64,000 bases of DNA from Candidatus Peregrinibacteria bacterium HGW-Peregrinibacteria-1. GTDB taxonomy: Bacteria; Patescibacteriota; Gracilibacteria; UBA1369; LOWO2-01-FULL-3. The position numbers and the translations under genes are program-made. Of this stretch, positions 53,751 to 61,591 are shown one piece after another (position 1 is the first letter of the stretch; every line of letters begins with the position of its first letter). The notes below the pieces were generated by a model. The model saw only the letters and a list, made by a program, of their open reading frames with translations, was not told the DNA's origin and made no database searches. The stretch spans positions 1 to 64,000 of the forward strand of contig PGYE01000001.1 in assembly GCA_002839505.1 (NCBI GenBank), given 5' to 3'.

Positions 53751-54824
53751 ATGAACCAAACCGCTAAACTAATCCTCCAAGACGGAACCACCTTCACCGG
53801 CCAAAGCTTTGGCGCCGACCACTCCACCAGCGGCGAAGTCATCTTCAACACCTCCATGGTCGGCTACCCCGACAGCTTCACCGACCCCTCCTACACCGGC
53901 CAAATCTATGTCGCCACCTCACCCCTCATCGGCAACTACGGCATCCCCTCCAACGAAACCGACCAACACGGCATCCCCAAATACTTCGAAAGCAACAAAG
54001 CCACCATCAAAGGCCTCATCGTCAGCGAATACTCCGACAACCACAGCCACCACCAAAGCGTCCAAAGCCTCGGACAATGGCTCAAAGACAACCACATCCC
54101 CGCCATCACCGGCATCGACACCCGCCGACTCACCAAAATCATCCGCGAGCACGGCAACACCCTCGGCAAAATAATCATCGACGACCAAGACACCCCTTTC
54201 TACAACCCCGACCTCGAAAATCTCGTAGACAAAGTCTCACCAAAAGAAGTCACCACCCACGGCAACGGCTCCAAAACCATCATCGCCATCGACTGCGGCA
54301 TGAAAAACAACATCCTCCGCTCCCTCCTCACCCGCGACCTCACCGTCATCCGCGTACCCTGGGACTACGACTTTATTGGCGCCGGGATAACTTTTGACGG
54401 CATCTTCATTTCCAACGGCCCCGGAAACCCCGCCCTCCTCAAACCCCTCCACCAAATCCTCCAAAAAGCCCTCGCCCTCCAAAAACCCATCTTCGGCATC
54501 TGCCTCGGCATTCAGATGCTCGCCCACTCCGCCGGCGCCACCACCTACAAACTCCCCTACGGCCACCGCTCCCAAAACCAACCCGTCATCGACACCCAAA
54601 CCCAAAAATGCTACATCACCAGCCAAAACCACGGCTTCGCCATCCACGAACCCTCCCTCCCCCCCGACTGGCAAATCTGGCTCCGCAACATCAACGACCA
54701 CACCATCGAAGGCATCCGCCACCGCACCCTCCCCTACTTCGCCTGCCAATTCCACCCCGAAGCCACCCCCGGCCCCACCGACACCATGCACTTCTTCGAT
54801 GAGTTCAGGGGGATGTTGGGGTGA
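53751..54824 (+). CDS. carA: Carbamoyl-phosphate synthase small subunit
   Basis: A 357-residue glutaminase subunit supplying ammonia for carbamoyl phosphate. The N-terminal domain shows LILQDGTTFTGQSFGADHSTSGEVIFNTSMVGYPDSFTDPSY. The class I glutamine amidotransferase triad is visible: Cys in PIFGICLGIQML, His and Glu in FACQFHPEATPGP. HGFAI precedes the last motif. Length is normal. The large subunit carB is not in the window. Coding is extremely C-rich, and the C-rich style stops right at its end, where the accessory island begins. Confidence 0.96.
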   Translation: MNQTAKLILQDGTTFTGQSFGADHSTSGEVIFNTSMVGYPDSFTDPSYTGQIYVATSPLIGNYGIPSNETDQHGIPKYFESNKATIKGLIVSEYSDNHSHHQSVQSLGQWLKDNHIPAITGIDTRRLTKIIREHGNTLGKIIIDDQDTPFYNPDLENLVDKVSPKEVTTHGNGSKTIIAIDCGMKNNILRSLLTRDLTVIRVPWDYDFIGAGITFDGIFISNGPGNPALLKPLHQILQKALALQKPIFGICLGIQMLAHSAGATTYKLPYGHRSQNQPVIDTQTQKCYITSQNHGFAIHEPSLPPDWQIWLRNINDHTIEGIRHRTLPYFACQFHPEATPGPTDTMHFFDEFRGMLG

Positions 54825-54895
54825 GGAGTACAGAAATCACGCAAAACCCAAAATATTGTGCAAAAACCCGCTGTCTAAATTAAATTTTTTAAAAT

Positions 54896-55051
54896 ATGGA
54901 AGCCATTACTATTTTAGCCTTAGCCATAAATTTGATCATATTAACAATTCTTGGATTTCAGACATTTTATACAATGGAAGTCATCACCATTTTGGCCTTA
55001 GTTTTAAACTTCATCACACTGATCATTGTTGGATTCCAAACATTTTATACA
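54896..55051 (+). repeat. 78-bp in-frame tandem duplication
   Basis: The first 26 codons (54896-54973) are repeated directly (54974-55051) with moderate divergence, mostly synonymous or conservative. Both copies begin with ATG GAA and end in FQTFYT. Confidence 0.9.
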
Positions 55052-55531
55052 AAAAAATCATTAGAAGCAGCTAAAAATAGTATAGAGCTAACGAAAACTC
55101 TCAATCAACTTGAGCAACTTCCGGATATGCACCACGTAATACATGTAACCATTTATTTAGAACGATGGAATAAAGAACTCAAAGAAGTGATCAAAACCCT
55201 AAAAGATAACAATAAGGAAAAGATAATTGAAATATCAAAAAGAAAAAGTGTTGAAGCAAAGGGTTTAATTCAAAAATGGTCTTTTGAAAAAATGCCAAAT
55301 TGGCTTTCTATCATCTATGCGTCTGGAGCTCAGTATTATTACAATTCAAGCGGTGCCTATAAATATCTATGGGACGAAAAATCAAGCAAGATAGATCCAT
55401 ATGAGTATCTATCAAGATTTGAAGAATCTTCATACTACTTAGATATCCTGCTCAAATACATTGATGATCAAGTTCCAGAAGTTTTTCTAAATTGCCCCGC
55501 TTCACTTTATACTAGTGATTTTTTTGAATAA
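54896..55531 (+). CDS. Membrane-anchored hypothetical protein with duplicated first segment
   Basis: A 211-residue protein: two near-identical N-terminal hydrophobic segments (ITILALAINLIILTILGFQTFYT and its copy), then a coiled-coil-like stretch (KKSLEAAKNSIELTKTLNQLEQL) and a soluble helical domain. No family recognised. Translation could begin at the second ATG (54974), which would give a single-pass protein of 185 residues. Codon use is AT-rich and unlike carA next door, marking the start of a transferred region. Single-pass anchors followed by coiled coils occur in phage-defence and exclusion proteins, but nothing specific supports that here. Confidence 0.65.
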   Translation: MEAITILALAINLIILTILGFQTFYTMEVITILALVLNFITLIIVGFQTFYTKKSLEAAKNSIELTKTLNQLEQLPDMHHVIHVTIYLERWNKELKEVIKTLKDNNKEKIIEISKRKSVEAKGLIQKWSFEKMPNWLSIIYASGAQYYYNSSGAYKYLWDEKSSKIDPYEYLSRFEESSYYLDILLKYIDDQVPEVFLNCPASLYTSDFFE

Positions 55532-55955
55532 GCCTAACATGGTATAACATCACCTATGAAGTTCATTCTTTCACGGTATTAATCGAGTTATCTCTGCTCT
55601 CGCTGGCCGTTCGGAAAACCTTATTTTACATGATGTACTAACGCGCTATAATACAGCGGAAGTCAAACCAAAATTAACTTATGCCCACACTAAACTGGGA
55701 TGAACTAAAACACTGCAAATTGGTCAATAGCGATAATAATGCGAGTATCGTACTTCATAGAGACAATTTGCTCTATATGATTGCCCAAAAGTTGCTCAGC
55801 ATCTAAAGATCAAGGCTCTTATCATTTTAATTTTTTCACTTTGTTAGCAAAAATCACAAGAAAATGGTGGATCATTTATGCAAGGATGATATTAAAAACA
55901 ATTCAGGTAAGTTCTTCAATTGGAGAAAATTTAATGAAAGTTTAACGAGCTAAAC
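55532..55955 (+). pseudogene. Gene-poor stretch with a possible DNA methyltransferase remnant
   Basis: 424 bp without a full gene. TTTACA (55625-55630), 16-bp spacer and TATAAT (55647-55652) form a good promoter for a 41-codon frame at 55681-55806 that starts MPTLNWDELKHCKLVN. MPTLNW is a very common beginning of adenine-specific DNA methyltransferases, and RDNLLYMIAQKLL resembles the GDNLLxLxxL stretch that follows in them, as if the middle were deleted. A second 29-codon frame (55864-55953) matches nothing. Interpretation as a decayed methyltransferase is tentative. Confidence 0.4.
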
Positions 55956-56774
55956 ATGAACACAATCTCACAAAAATACTTTGACATTGGTGAATGCATC
56001 TATTGTCACAAAAAGGAATGCAAATTAACAACAGAACATGTAATCCCATTTGCTCTTGACGGAACTTTAACCCTCCGAAATAGCTGCTGTGAGAACTGTA
56101 GAGCAATAACCTCGAAATGTGAACGCAACCCATTAAACGAAAATTGGGCTGAGGTAAGAGCGTGCTTAGATTATCCATCAAGAAAAAGGAATTTCGAAAA
56201 TGAAGACTTTAAACTTGAAGTTGTTTTAAGGAATGGCAACAAGGAAACATTATCCCTCAAAAAATCAGAAATTCTAGGTATTACTCAATTTTTAGAATAT
56301 GGATTACCAACCATTCTCACCAATCAAATAAGTCAAAATGGAATTACAGTCAGAGGTGTTTCAACTTTTGGTTTTGGCGTGAATCTTGATGAATTTATAG
56401 AAAAGCACAATATCAAACAATTCTCTTATTCAGCAAAATATAAGCAGAATTTCTTTGAAACAATGCTAGCTAAAATAGCCTATGGCTTTGTTATTGCATG
56501 CTGGGGAACAGAGTGTTTTGAAGAGTGTTTTGTTTTGCCAAGCATTCTAAGAAAGACAGATAACATTGGACTCTGGGTAGGATGTGATTTTGAAGAAAAG
56601 ATATTACCAAAAATTGGCATACAAAATGGAAAAAACATACTAAAGTTAGGCATTTTTGAGCCAGCAAAATCAGATAAACAATTGATAATCGTGAGATTAA
56701 AGTTTTTTGCAAACACGGCGACACCTGAATACCTAGTTGTAGTAGGCACTTTAAATAAAGAGTTTAAAAAATAA
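55956..56774 (+). CDS. HNH endonuclease-like protein
   Basis: A 272-residue protein. Residues about 14-52 have the HNH_5-like zinc/HNH pattern: CIYC, then TEHVIPFAL (catalytic-type Glu-His), then NSCCENCRAITSKCERN. Four Cys would hold zinc. The C-terminal 200 residues are unrecognised, mixed alpha/beta, and could be a target- or partner-binding domain. The next gene starts after 5 bp, so the two form an operon. Such HNH proteins are common in restriction and abortive systems. AT-rich, within the defence-like island. Confidence 0.68.
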   Translation: MNTISQKYFDIGECIYCHKKECKLTTEHVIPFALDGTLTLRNSCCENCRAITSKCERNPLNENWAEVRACLDYPSRKRNFENEDFKLEVVLRNGNKETLSLKKSEILGITQFLEYGLPTILTNQISQNGITVRGVSTFGFGVNLDEFIEKHNIKQFSYSAKYKQNFFETMLAKIAYGFVIACWGTECFEECFVLPSILRKTDNIGLWVGCDFEEKILPKIGIQNGKNILKLGIFEPAKSDKQLIIVRLKFFANTATPEYLVVVGTLNKEFKK

Positions 56775-56779
56775 CATTT

Positions 56780-57682
56780 ATGCAAAATTCAATCTTCACA
56801 CTGGAACTTCCTACTATTAACACAAATAATCAATTAGATGAGGTAATGAAGTTATACTCAAAATATGATCCATATTTCATAGCAAGTGGTTGCATAAAAG
56901 ACCGTAAAGAAAAATTTGATAAGCTCTGGCAAAAATTCCGGCCATACGCAGATACACATTTTCTTAGTCAGGTAAAAACAAATTTTCATCAAAGAACTTG
57001 GGAGATGTATGTTGGCAACATACTGCTTGAAAAAAACTTATCAATTGCATCTAACAATGAAGGTCCTGATTTTGTGGTAAATGATAATTTTTACGTTGAA
57101 TGTATTGCTTCTACAAAGGGAGAGGCAGGAAAACCTGACTCTGTGCCACCAATGTATGTAGCAAAAAAAACATCAGAAATGATTGTACAAGATGTACCGG
57201 TTGATAAAATGATTCTTCGAATAACACAGGCACTAAAAGACAAAGCAATAGATCAATATGAAAAATGGAAAACCAAAGTTTGGTTTGATTCAAATAAACC
57301 GTTCATTATTGCAATTAATACTGGCGACTTAGAATATCCTCAAGATTATTTGGGAATACCACTTGTCATAAAAGCTCTTTTTGGACTTCAGTTTTTGCAA
57401 ATCAATCAAGATGGTTATTCAACCTATAGTTGGCGAACAGCAATTAAAAAAGGAGATGGCGTGCCCGTTACATATTTTGCAAATGAAAATTTTAACTTTG
57501 TGAGCGGAATTATTTATTCAGACAAAACTGTGCTTAATCATCCAGAACCAATTGGAAATGACTGTATCTTTGTAAACAATCCATTCGCTAAAAATGAAGT
57601 TAATAATAGTTTCATTAAACTAATGAAAAACTGGAAAGTCGAAAGGAATGCAACTGGAATAAATCTGCAAAAGAATTACTGA
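56780..57682 (+). CDS. PD-(D/E)xK nuclease-like protein
   Basis: A 300-residue protein with a probable nuclease core: Glu75 in RTWEMYVGNILLEKN, then GPDF (Asp97), nine residues, and FYVECIAST (Glu107), the spacing of PD-(D/E)xK enzymes. The usual Lys after Glu is absent (ECI), as in some branches where Lys migrates; a Lys lies at STKGE just after. Two helices (SEMIVQDVPVDKMILRITQALKDKAIDQYEKWK) follow, then FIIAINTGDL. It is coupled to the HNH gene upstream. Function as a restriction or abortive effector is inferred from fold and position. Confidence 0.55.
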   Translation: MQNSIFTLELPTINTNNQLDEVMKLYSKYDPYFIASGCIKDRKEKFDKLWQKFRPYADTHFLSQVKTNFHQRTWEMYVGNILLEKNLSIASNNEGPDFVVNDNFYVECIASTKGEAGKPDSVPPMYVAKKTSEMIVQDVPVDKMILRITQALKDKAIDQYEKWKTKVWFDSNKPFIIAINTGDLEYPQDYLGIPLVIKALFGLQFLQINQDGYSTYSWRTAIKKGDGVPVTYFANENFNFVSGIIYSDKTVLNHPEPIGNDCIFVNNPFAKNEVNNSFIKLMKNWKVERNATGINLQKNY

Positions 57683-57704
57683 AAGAGAAAGTAGGCGTTT
57701 GAGG

Positions 57705-57764
57705 TCGGGGTAATTCACCCCTTTTGTTCCCCTCTGTCCGCCACCCAAAACGGAAAAACAAAAT
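57705..57764 (+). repeat. Direct repeat A flanking the restriction-modification module
   Basis: About 60 bp matching 60138-60195 closely with two small gaps; the shared core includes TTCCCCTCTG and CCACCCAAAAC. A shorter match is at 63245-63275. It brackets the C-R-M genes with its partner. Confidence 0.75.
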
Positions 57765-57837
57765 CAGATTCTTTTTTATAGAGGGGAAAATATGGAGTTT
57801 TCTTCGCTCCGCTACGAAAACATACTGAAAACACCAT

Positions 57838-57889
57838 GCTAACTTTAGTATGTAGAACTATAGTTAGCATAATATATACTAAAGTTAGC
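57838..57889. promoter_or_regulatory. C-box operators of the restriction regulator
   Basis: Three related half-sites: GCTAACTTTAGTAT (57838-57851), its approximate inverse CTATAGTTAGC (57858-57868), and the exact inverse ATACTAAAGTTAGC (57876-57889). They precede the regulator start at 57910 and overlap AT-rich -10-like sequence. The same 14-mer occurs before the methyltransferase gene. This is the layout of C-protein operators. Confidence 0.8.
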
Positions 57890-57909
57890 CTAATAAGCTA
57901 AATAAAATT

Positions 57910-58119
57910 ATGAGTAAAGAAGTTTTAGTTAAATTTGGACAAAGAGTTAAAGAAGAAAGACATAAGCTAGGTTGGTCTCAAGAAGAACTTGCATCTAAAG
58001 CAGGTGTACACAGAACATATATAGGCATGATAGAACGAGCAGAAAAAAACATAACTCTTGAAAATATAGAGAAACTTGCAAAGGCGCTCTCAATTAAAAT
58101 CATCAATTTTTTTAAATAA
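57910..58119 (+). CDS. Restriction-modification controller (C) protein
   Basis: A 69-residue single-domain XRE-type helix-turn-helix protein: FGQRVKEERHKLGWSQEELASKAGVHRTYIGMIERAEKNITLENIEKLAKALSI. Size and sequence are typical of C proteins of type II systems, which activate their own and the endonuclease gene after a delay and repress the methylase. Its operator boxes lie just upstream. The endonuclease gene starts 4 bp after its stop, so C and R are cotranscribed. Confidence 0.88.
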   Translation: MSKEVLVKFGQRVKEERHKLGWSQEELASKAGVHRTYIGMIERAEKNITLENIEKLAKALSIKIINFFK

Positions 58120-58123
58120 AAAC

Positions 58124-58804
58124 ATGTATCACCCTGAAACAATAAAAATTTTTAAAAAGCTCACAAATGATTTAGGAAATCTAAAAGGATACACGATCTT
58201 TAAAATTGGTGAAATTTCTATAAATGTTACAGGGAGAGATGGTCTAGGGGGATTAATTGAAGAATGGTTTGGAGTCTGGGCAAAACAAACAGGATTTCAA
58301 ATTAAAAACCCAAAAGAAGAAGGAAAAAGCCAAGAGTTCCCAGATTTTTACATTGGAAAAGATAATTCCCTTCTAGAAATAAAAACATTTGATGCAGATA
58401 GATCACCAAACTTCGATTTAGCAAATTTCGAATCCTACTGCGATTCCTTAGCGAAAACACCAGAACGTATTGATTCAGACTATCTAATCTTTGCATATAA
58501 ACTTAACGGCAAAAATCTTTCTATCACAAATATATGGCTAAAAAAAATATGGGAAATCTCTTGTCCATCTGAAAGATACCCTTTGAAAACGCAAGTAAAA
58601 CGTAATGTGATTTATAATATTCGACCAGCAACTTGGTATTCTAAAAACCCACAATACAAAGTTTTTAATAATAAAGAAGAATTTATAGAAGCCCTATTTG
58701 AAACACAAAGATTATATAGGGGGGAAAGCAATAAAGACCTCTACTTATCTAAGGTAAAATCTCTAAAAGAGGTTTTACCAATCTTAACGAAACGTCTTTT
58801 ATAA
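58124..58804 (+). CDS. Type II restriction endonuclease (PD-(D/E)xK)
   Basis: A 226-residue protein beginning MYHPETIK. An upstream in-frame start lies inside the C gene and is less likely. The catalytic core is EFPDFYIG...LLEIKTFD: Asp, ten-residue spacing, Glu-x-Lys. DGLGGLIEEWFGVWAK and YPLKTQVKRNVIYNIRP suggest the NgoBV family (PF09564), whose members cut GGNNCC-type sites; that identification is from memory of motifs and tentative. Its 3' end overlaps the convergent methyltransferase by 56 bp. Confidence 0.75.
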   Translation: MYHPETIKIFKKLTNDLGNLKGYTIFKIGEISINVTGRDGLGGLIEEWFGVWAKQTGFQIKNPKEEGKSQEFPDFYIGKDNSLLEIKTFDADRSPNFDLANFESYCDSLAKTPERIDSDYLIFAYKLNGKNLSITNIWLKKIWEISCPSERYPLKTQVKRNVIYNIRPATWYSKNPQYKVFNNKEEFIEALFETQRLYRGESNKDLYLSKVKSLKEVLPILTKRLL

Positions 58805-60038
58805 CAGGGACAACAACCGTATTCCCAATTAAGTCATATAAATTTTTATGAGAGATATTTGATTTATACCATTCCGGAAAACCAAATAAACGTAAACATT
58901 CCCTTTCGGACATTCTTCTTATTTTATTAGTATCAATCACGCCAATTCTATCTGCTTCCGTTGCAACAATTGTTGGAGCTATAGAGGTTTTCCCCAGAAT
59001 TTTATTGAATTCGAAACTTAATTTCCCCGCAACAATATTATAACCTTTTTCCTTCGTGGTATCGTGCTGTCTAACATTTCTTCCATCCTCAGTGATTACA
59101 ATATCCTTTGGATGCTCATAGCGCAGATACTTTTTTTCAACCAAATCATCAAGAATCTCTTTAAGATTTAACAAAGAAGTTTCATTATAAAAAGAATAAA
59201 TTTCCTCTAATGTTAATGGCATACCATCCATCCATTTTATTTGTTTTATTTCTGCCCACTTTTTTTTCCTCCTTTCTTTTAAAAGAATACTCATTAGATA
59301 TTTCTGCTGCTTTGTTAACGATCCTTTCAGCTCTAAATCCCAACTATGGATATTATCAATCCCTCCTCTTTTATCCTTAATTGCCTTTCCTTCCAATTCC
59401 GATGGGGAAAATAACTTTAACAGCTGTTTAGTAAATTTTGTTTCGACCGGATTTAAGCCAAATTCTTGAATATCCCCAAAGGTAGCCCTACTTGTATTAA
59501 AATCATATATATCTATTTTCTCTACTTTTGTTCCAACCATATAAATCCTCTTTCTTGATTGAGGTATACCAAAATTCTCTGCATTTAACACGTTATAACT
59601 TACTATATAGCCAAGCTCCTTTAATACATTTAAAATTGTTCTCAAGGTATTACCATTATCATGGTTAACCAAACCTTCTACATTCTCCAATAAGAAACCC
59701 ATCGGCTTCTTCTCCTTTAATATTCTTGCGACATCAAAAAATAACGTCCCCCTTGTATCATTAAATCCATGCCTTTTTCCAGCTGAACTAAATGCCTGAC
59801 AAGGAAAACCACCAAGTAGAAAATCAAAATCTGGAATCATATTAGCTTCAATTTTTGTTATATCACCAGAGACCTCATCATTTTTAAAATTATGTTTATA
59901 TATATCAACCGCATATTCCTTTATCTCTGAGGTAAATACACATTTTGTTTTCACCCCCAACTCCATACAGGCTTGTTCAAAACCAATCCTAGTACCCCCC
60001 AGACCCGCAAATAAATCTATAAATCTAATTGTCCTCAT
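58749..60038 (-). CDS. DNA (cytosine-5)-methyltransferase of the type II system
   Basis: A 429-residue C5 methylase. Motif I FIDLFAGLGGTRIGFEQA, motif IV GGFPCQAFSSAGKRHGF with the catalytic Cys, motif VI LENVEGLVNH, motif VIII QSRKRIYMVG, motif IX RMSERECLRLFGFPEWY and motif X LIGNTVVVPV are all intact. The target-recognition region (about 190-340) is long and includes a helical stretch with ERRKKKWAEIKQIKWMDGMPLT. It protects host sites from the endonuclease. The C-box 27 bp before its start predicts control by the C protein. Confidence 0.93.
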   Translation of the reverse strand: MRTIRFIDLFAGLGGTRIGFEQACMELGVKTKCVFTSEIKEYAVDIYKHNFKNDEVSGDITKIEANMIPDFDFLLGGFPCQAFSSAGKRHGFNDTRGTLFFDVARILKEKKPMGFLLENVEGLVNHDNGNTLRTILNVLKELGYIVSYNVLNAENFGIPQSRKRIYMVGTKVEKIDIYDFNTSRATFGDIQEFGLNPVETKFTKQLLKLFSPSELEGKAIKDKRGGIDNIHSWDLELKGSLTKQQKYLMSILLKERRKKKWAEIKQIKWMDGMPLTLEEIYSFYNETSLLNLKEILDDLVEKKYLRYEHPKDIVITEDGRNVRQHDTTKEKGYNIVAGKLSFEFNKILGKTSIAPTIVATEADRIGVIDTNKIRRMSERECLRLFGFPEWYKSNISHKNLYDLIGNTVVVPVIKDVSLRLVKPLLEILP

Positions 60039-60064
60039 ATTTAATCAAAGAGTAAAAATTTAGT

Positions 60065-60080
60065 GCTAACTTTAGTATAC
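60065..60080. promoter_or_regulatory. C-box upstream of the methyltransferase gene
   Basis: GCTAACTTTAGTAT, identical over 14 bp to the half-site at 57838-57851, lies 27 bp before the methyltransferase start and would let the C protein regulate (probably repress) methylation. Confidence 0.78.
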
Positions 60081-60137
60081 ATGCAATTTTGTGAATTTCA
60101 ATCAATATAATATTTAATTCCTTATTGCATTTTGGGC

Positions 60138-60195
60138 TCGGGCATTTACCCCTTTAATTCCCCTCTGCCCACCACCCAAAACAGAAAAAGAAATT
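60138..60195 (+). repeat. Direct repeat B flanking the restriction-modification module
   Basis: Partner of 57705-57764 in the same orientation. Together they enclose about 2.4 kb holding only the operators and the C, R and M genes. The rest of this gap (60196-60351) has short inverted repeats (for example GGCTTG/CAAGCC) but nothing else I recognise. Confidence 0.72.
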
Positions 60196-60339
60196 TGAAA
60201 ATTTTTAAAACAACCGGCTATCGTCGGAAAAGAAAAGGAATACATCACATAACACTGCGTATGCGGCTACGGCTTGGTCCATACCTCCGCAAGCCTTCCC
60301 CCATATTTGCCACATCACTCCATTTTCCCAAAAAAGGCC

Positions 60340-60389
60340 TTGTAAAGCATGGGTTAATTTGTATACTAGCATTACCATACAAATTAACC
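60340..60389. promoter_or_regulatory. Promoter with a perfect 13-bp dyad operator
   Basis: GGTTAATTTGTAT (60352-60364) and ATACAAATTAACC (60377-60389) are perfect inverse copies around a 12-bp centre. TTGTAA (60340-60345), 16-bp spacer and TATACT (60362-60367) form a promoter overlapped by the left arm and centre. This fits autorepression of the two-gene cassette that follows. Confidence 0.75.
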
Positions 60390-60398
60390 GACAATATT

Positions 60399-60965
60399 AT
60401 GTCTAATTACGAAACAGAAATGGTTGCAATCGCCAACATTCTCAAAGAGATTGAAAAGATTGACGAGGGCAGCAGAGAGGCAGCGCTTAAATTTATCATA
60501 GAACGGCTAGGTATAAAATCTGACAACCTGGGAACGGTCCGGACGCAGGACCAAGCAAGTGAAGTTATAGATACAAAGCCAACTACACCCAAAAAGGCAA
60601 GTGACCAAAGCATTGAGGAGTTCCTTCAAAATAAAAAACCTGCTAATAATTACCAACTCATTGCATGTATCGGATACTACCTAGAGCAAGTTAAGAATAT
60701 AAAAGAATTTGGAACCACAGAAATTAGAGAGGCGAATTCAGATGCCAGGTTGCCAGTAATTTCAAATATAACAAGAGATCTAAAGAACAGCCATTATCAG
60801 TACAATTTTGTTATGCCATCAGGAAAAGGCAAAAAGAAGCTAACTACATACGGAATAGAAGTGGCCAAAGCGCTGCCTGATCAAGAAAAAGTAAAAACAA
60901 TTATCAAAAAAAGCCGAGCTAAGATTAACAAAAAAAGCTCCAGCAAAAAGAAGATAAATAAATAG
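60399..60965 (+). CDS. Hypothetical protein, first gene of a dyad-regulated pair
   Basis: A 188-residue protein starting MSNYETEM; the frame is open further upstream but the promoter and operator lie there. The N terminus is helical (VAIANILKEIEKIDEGSREAALKFIIERLGI), then a linker, then a winged-helix-like domain: SIEEFLQNKKPANNYQLIACIGYYLEQVKNIKEFGTTEI...VISNITRDLKNSHYQYNFV, ending with a Lys-rich tail. This domain type often accompanies small accessory loci. It may be the regulator of the cassette, binding the dyad. The next gene starts 8 bp after. Confidence 0.6.
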   Translation: MSNYETEMVAIANILKEIEKIDEGSREAALKFIIERLGIKSDNLGTVRTQDQASEVIDTKPTTPKKASDQSIEEFLQNKKPANNYQLIACIGYYLEQVKNIKEFGTTEIREANSDARLPVISNITRDLKNSHYQYNFVMPSGKGKKKLTTYGIEVAKALPDQEKVKTIIKKSRAKINKKSSSKKKINK

Positions 60966-60973
60966 AATGAATA

Positions 60974-61591
60974 ATGAAAACTAATGAAGCAATAACACAA
61001 TTATGGGAAGAAGGATTCTTCGAAACTGAAAAAAGGCCAATAGAAGTCAAAAACGAACTGCAAAAGAGATACGGCATCACACCCTCTAACACTTCTTCCC
61101 ACCTAAAATCATGCAGCAGATTTCTGAGAAAGGTTAATAAAGGGTGGATACAAAAAATCAGGCACGGCATTTCCGAAAGCCGCAAAGACAGTGGTGTACA
61201 TTCATTCGATTTATACAGATTAGCACCTGAAATCAGAAAAGTCAGCAAAAAGCTTTTTGACGACAAACACTATTCACAGGCGGTCCTTGAGACCCTAAAA
61301 TATTTAAATAACTTTATCAAAAATAAATCAGGTGTGCAGGACGACGGAAAAAGTCTGATGCTAAAAGTATTCAATGAAAATAACCCTTCTCTCAAATTAA
61401 ATCAGCTTAGTACTACAAGCGAAAAGAATGAACAAGAGGGTTTCAAGTTTCTTTTTGCAGGAGCGATGGTTGGTATAAGAAATCCCAAGGCTCATGAAAA
61501 CATTATAGACAACGACCCTGTAAAGGCCATGGAAATGCTTGCCCTCGTCAATCTCCTATTTAACAAAGCAAGAACATCACATAAAGTTTGA
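60974..61591 (+). CDS. Hypoth_Ymh (TIGR02391) family protein, HEPN-like
   Basis: A 205-residue protein. Residues 1-60 look like another winged-helix or helical module ([34 protein letters not shown]). Residues about 78-200 match the Hypoth_Ymh family: [74 protein letters not shown]. The Arg169-x4-His174 arrangement in RNPKAH is the RNase motif of HEPN proteins. Many HEPN proteins are toxins or abortive-infection effectors. Pairing with the preceding gene and a dyad operator suggests a toxin-antitoxin-like unit; activity is unproven. Confidence 0.72.
   Translation: MKTNEAITQLWEEGFFETEKRPIEVKNELQKRYGITPSNTSSHLKSCSRFLRKVNKGWIQKIRHGISESRKDSGVHSFDLYRLAPEIRKVSKKLFDDKHYSQAVLETLKYLNNFIKNKSGVQDDGKSLMLKVFNENNPSLKLNQLSTTSEKNEQEGFKFLFAGAMVGIRNPKAHENIIDNDPVKAMEMLALVNLLFNKARTSHKV

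Noticed and set aside
58076-58123. Upstream start for the restriction endonuclease inside the C gene
   Set aside because: The 16 extra residues are the C-gene sequence read out of frame; MYHPETIK at 58124 lies 4 bp after the C stop.
60132-60398. N-terminal extension of the 188-residue cassette protein
   Set aside because: It would translate the direct repeat, promoter and dyad operator; the ATG at 60399 is the sensible start.
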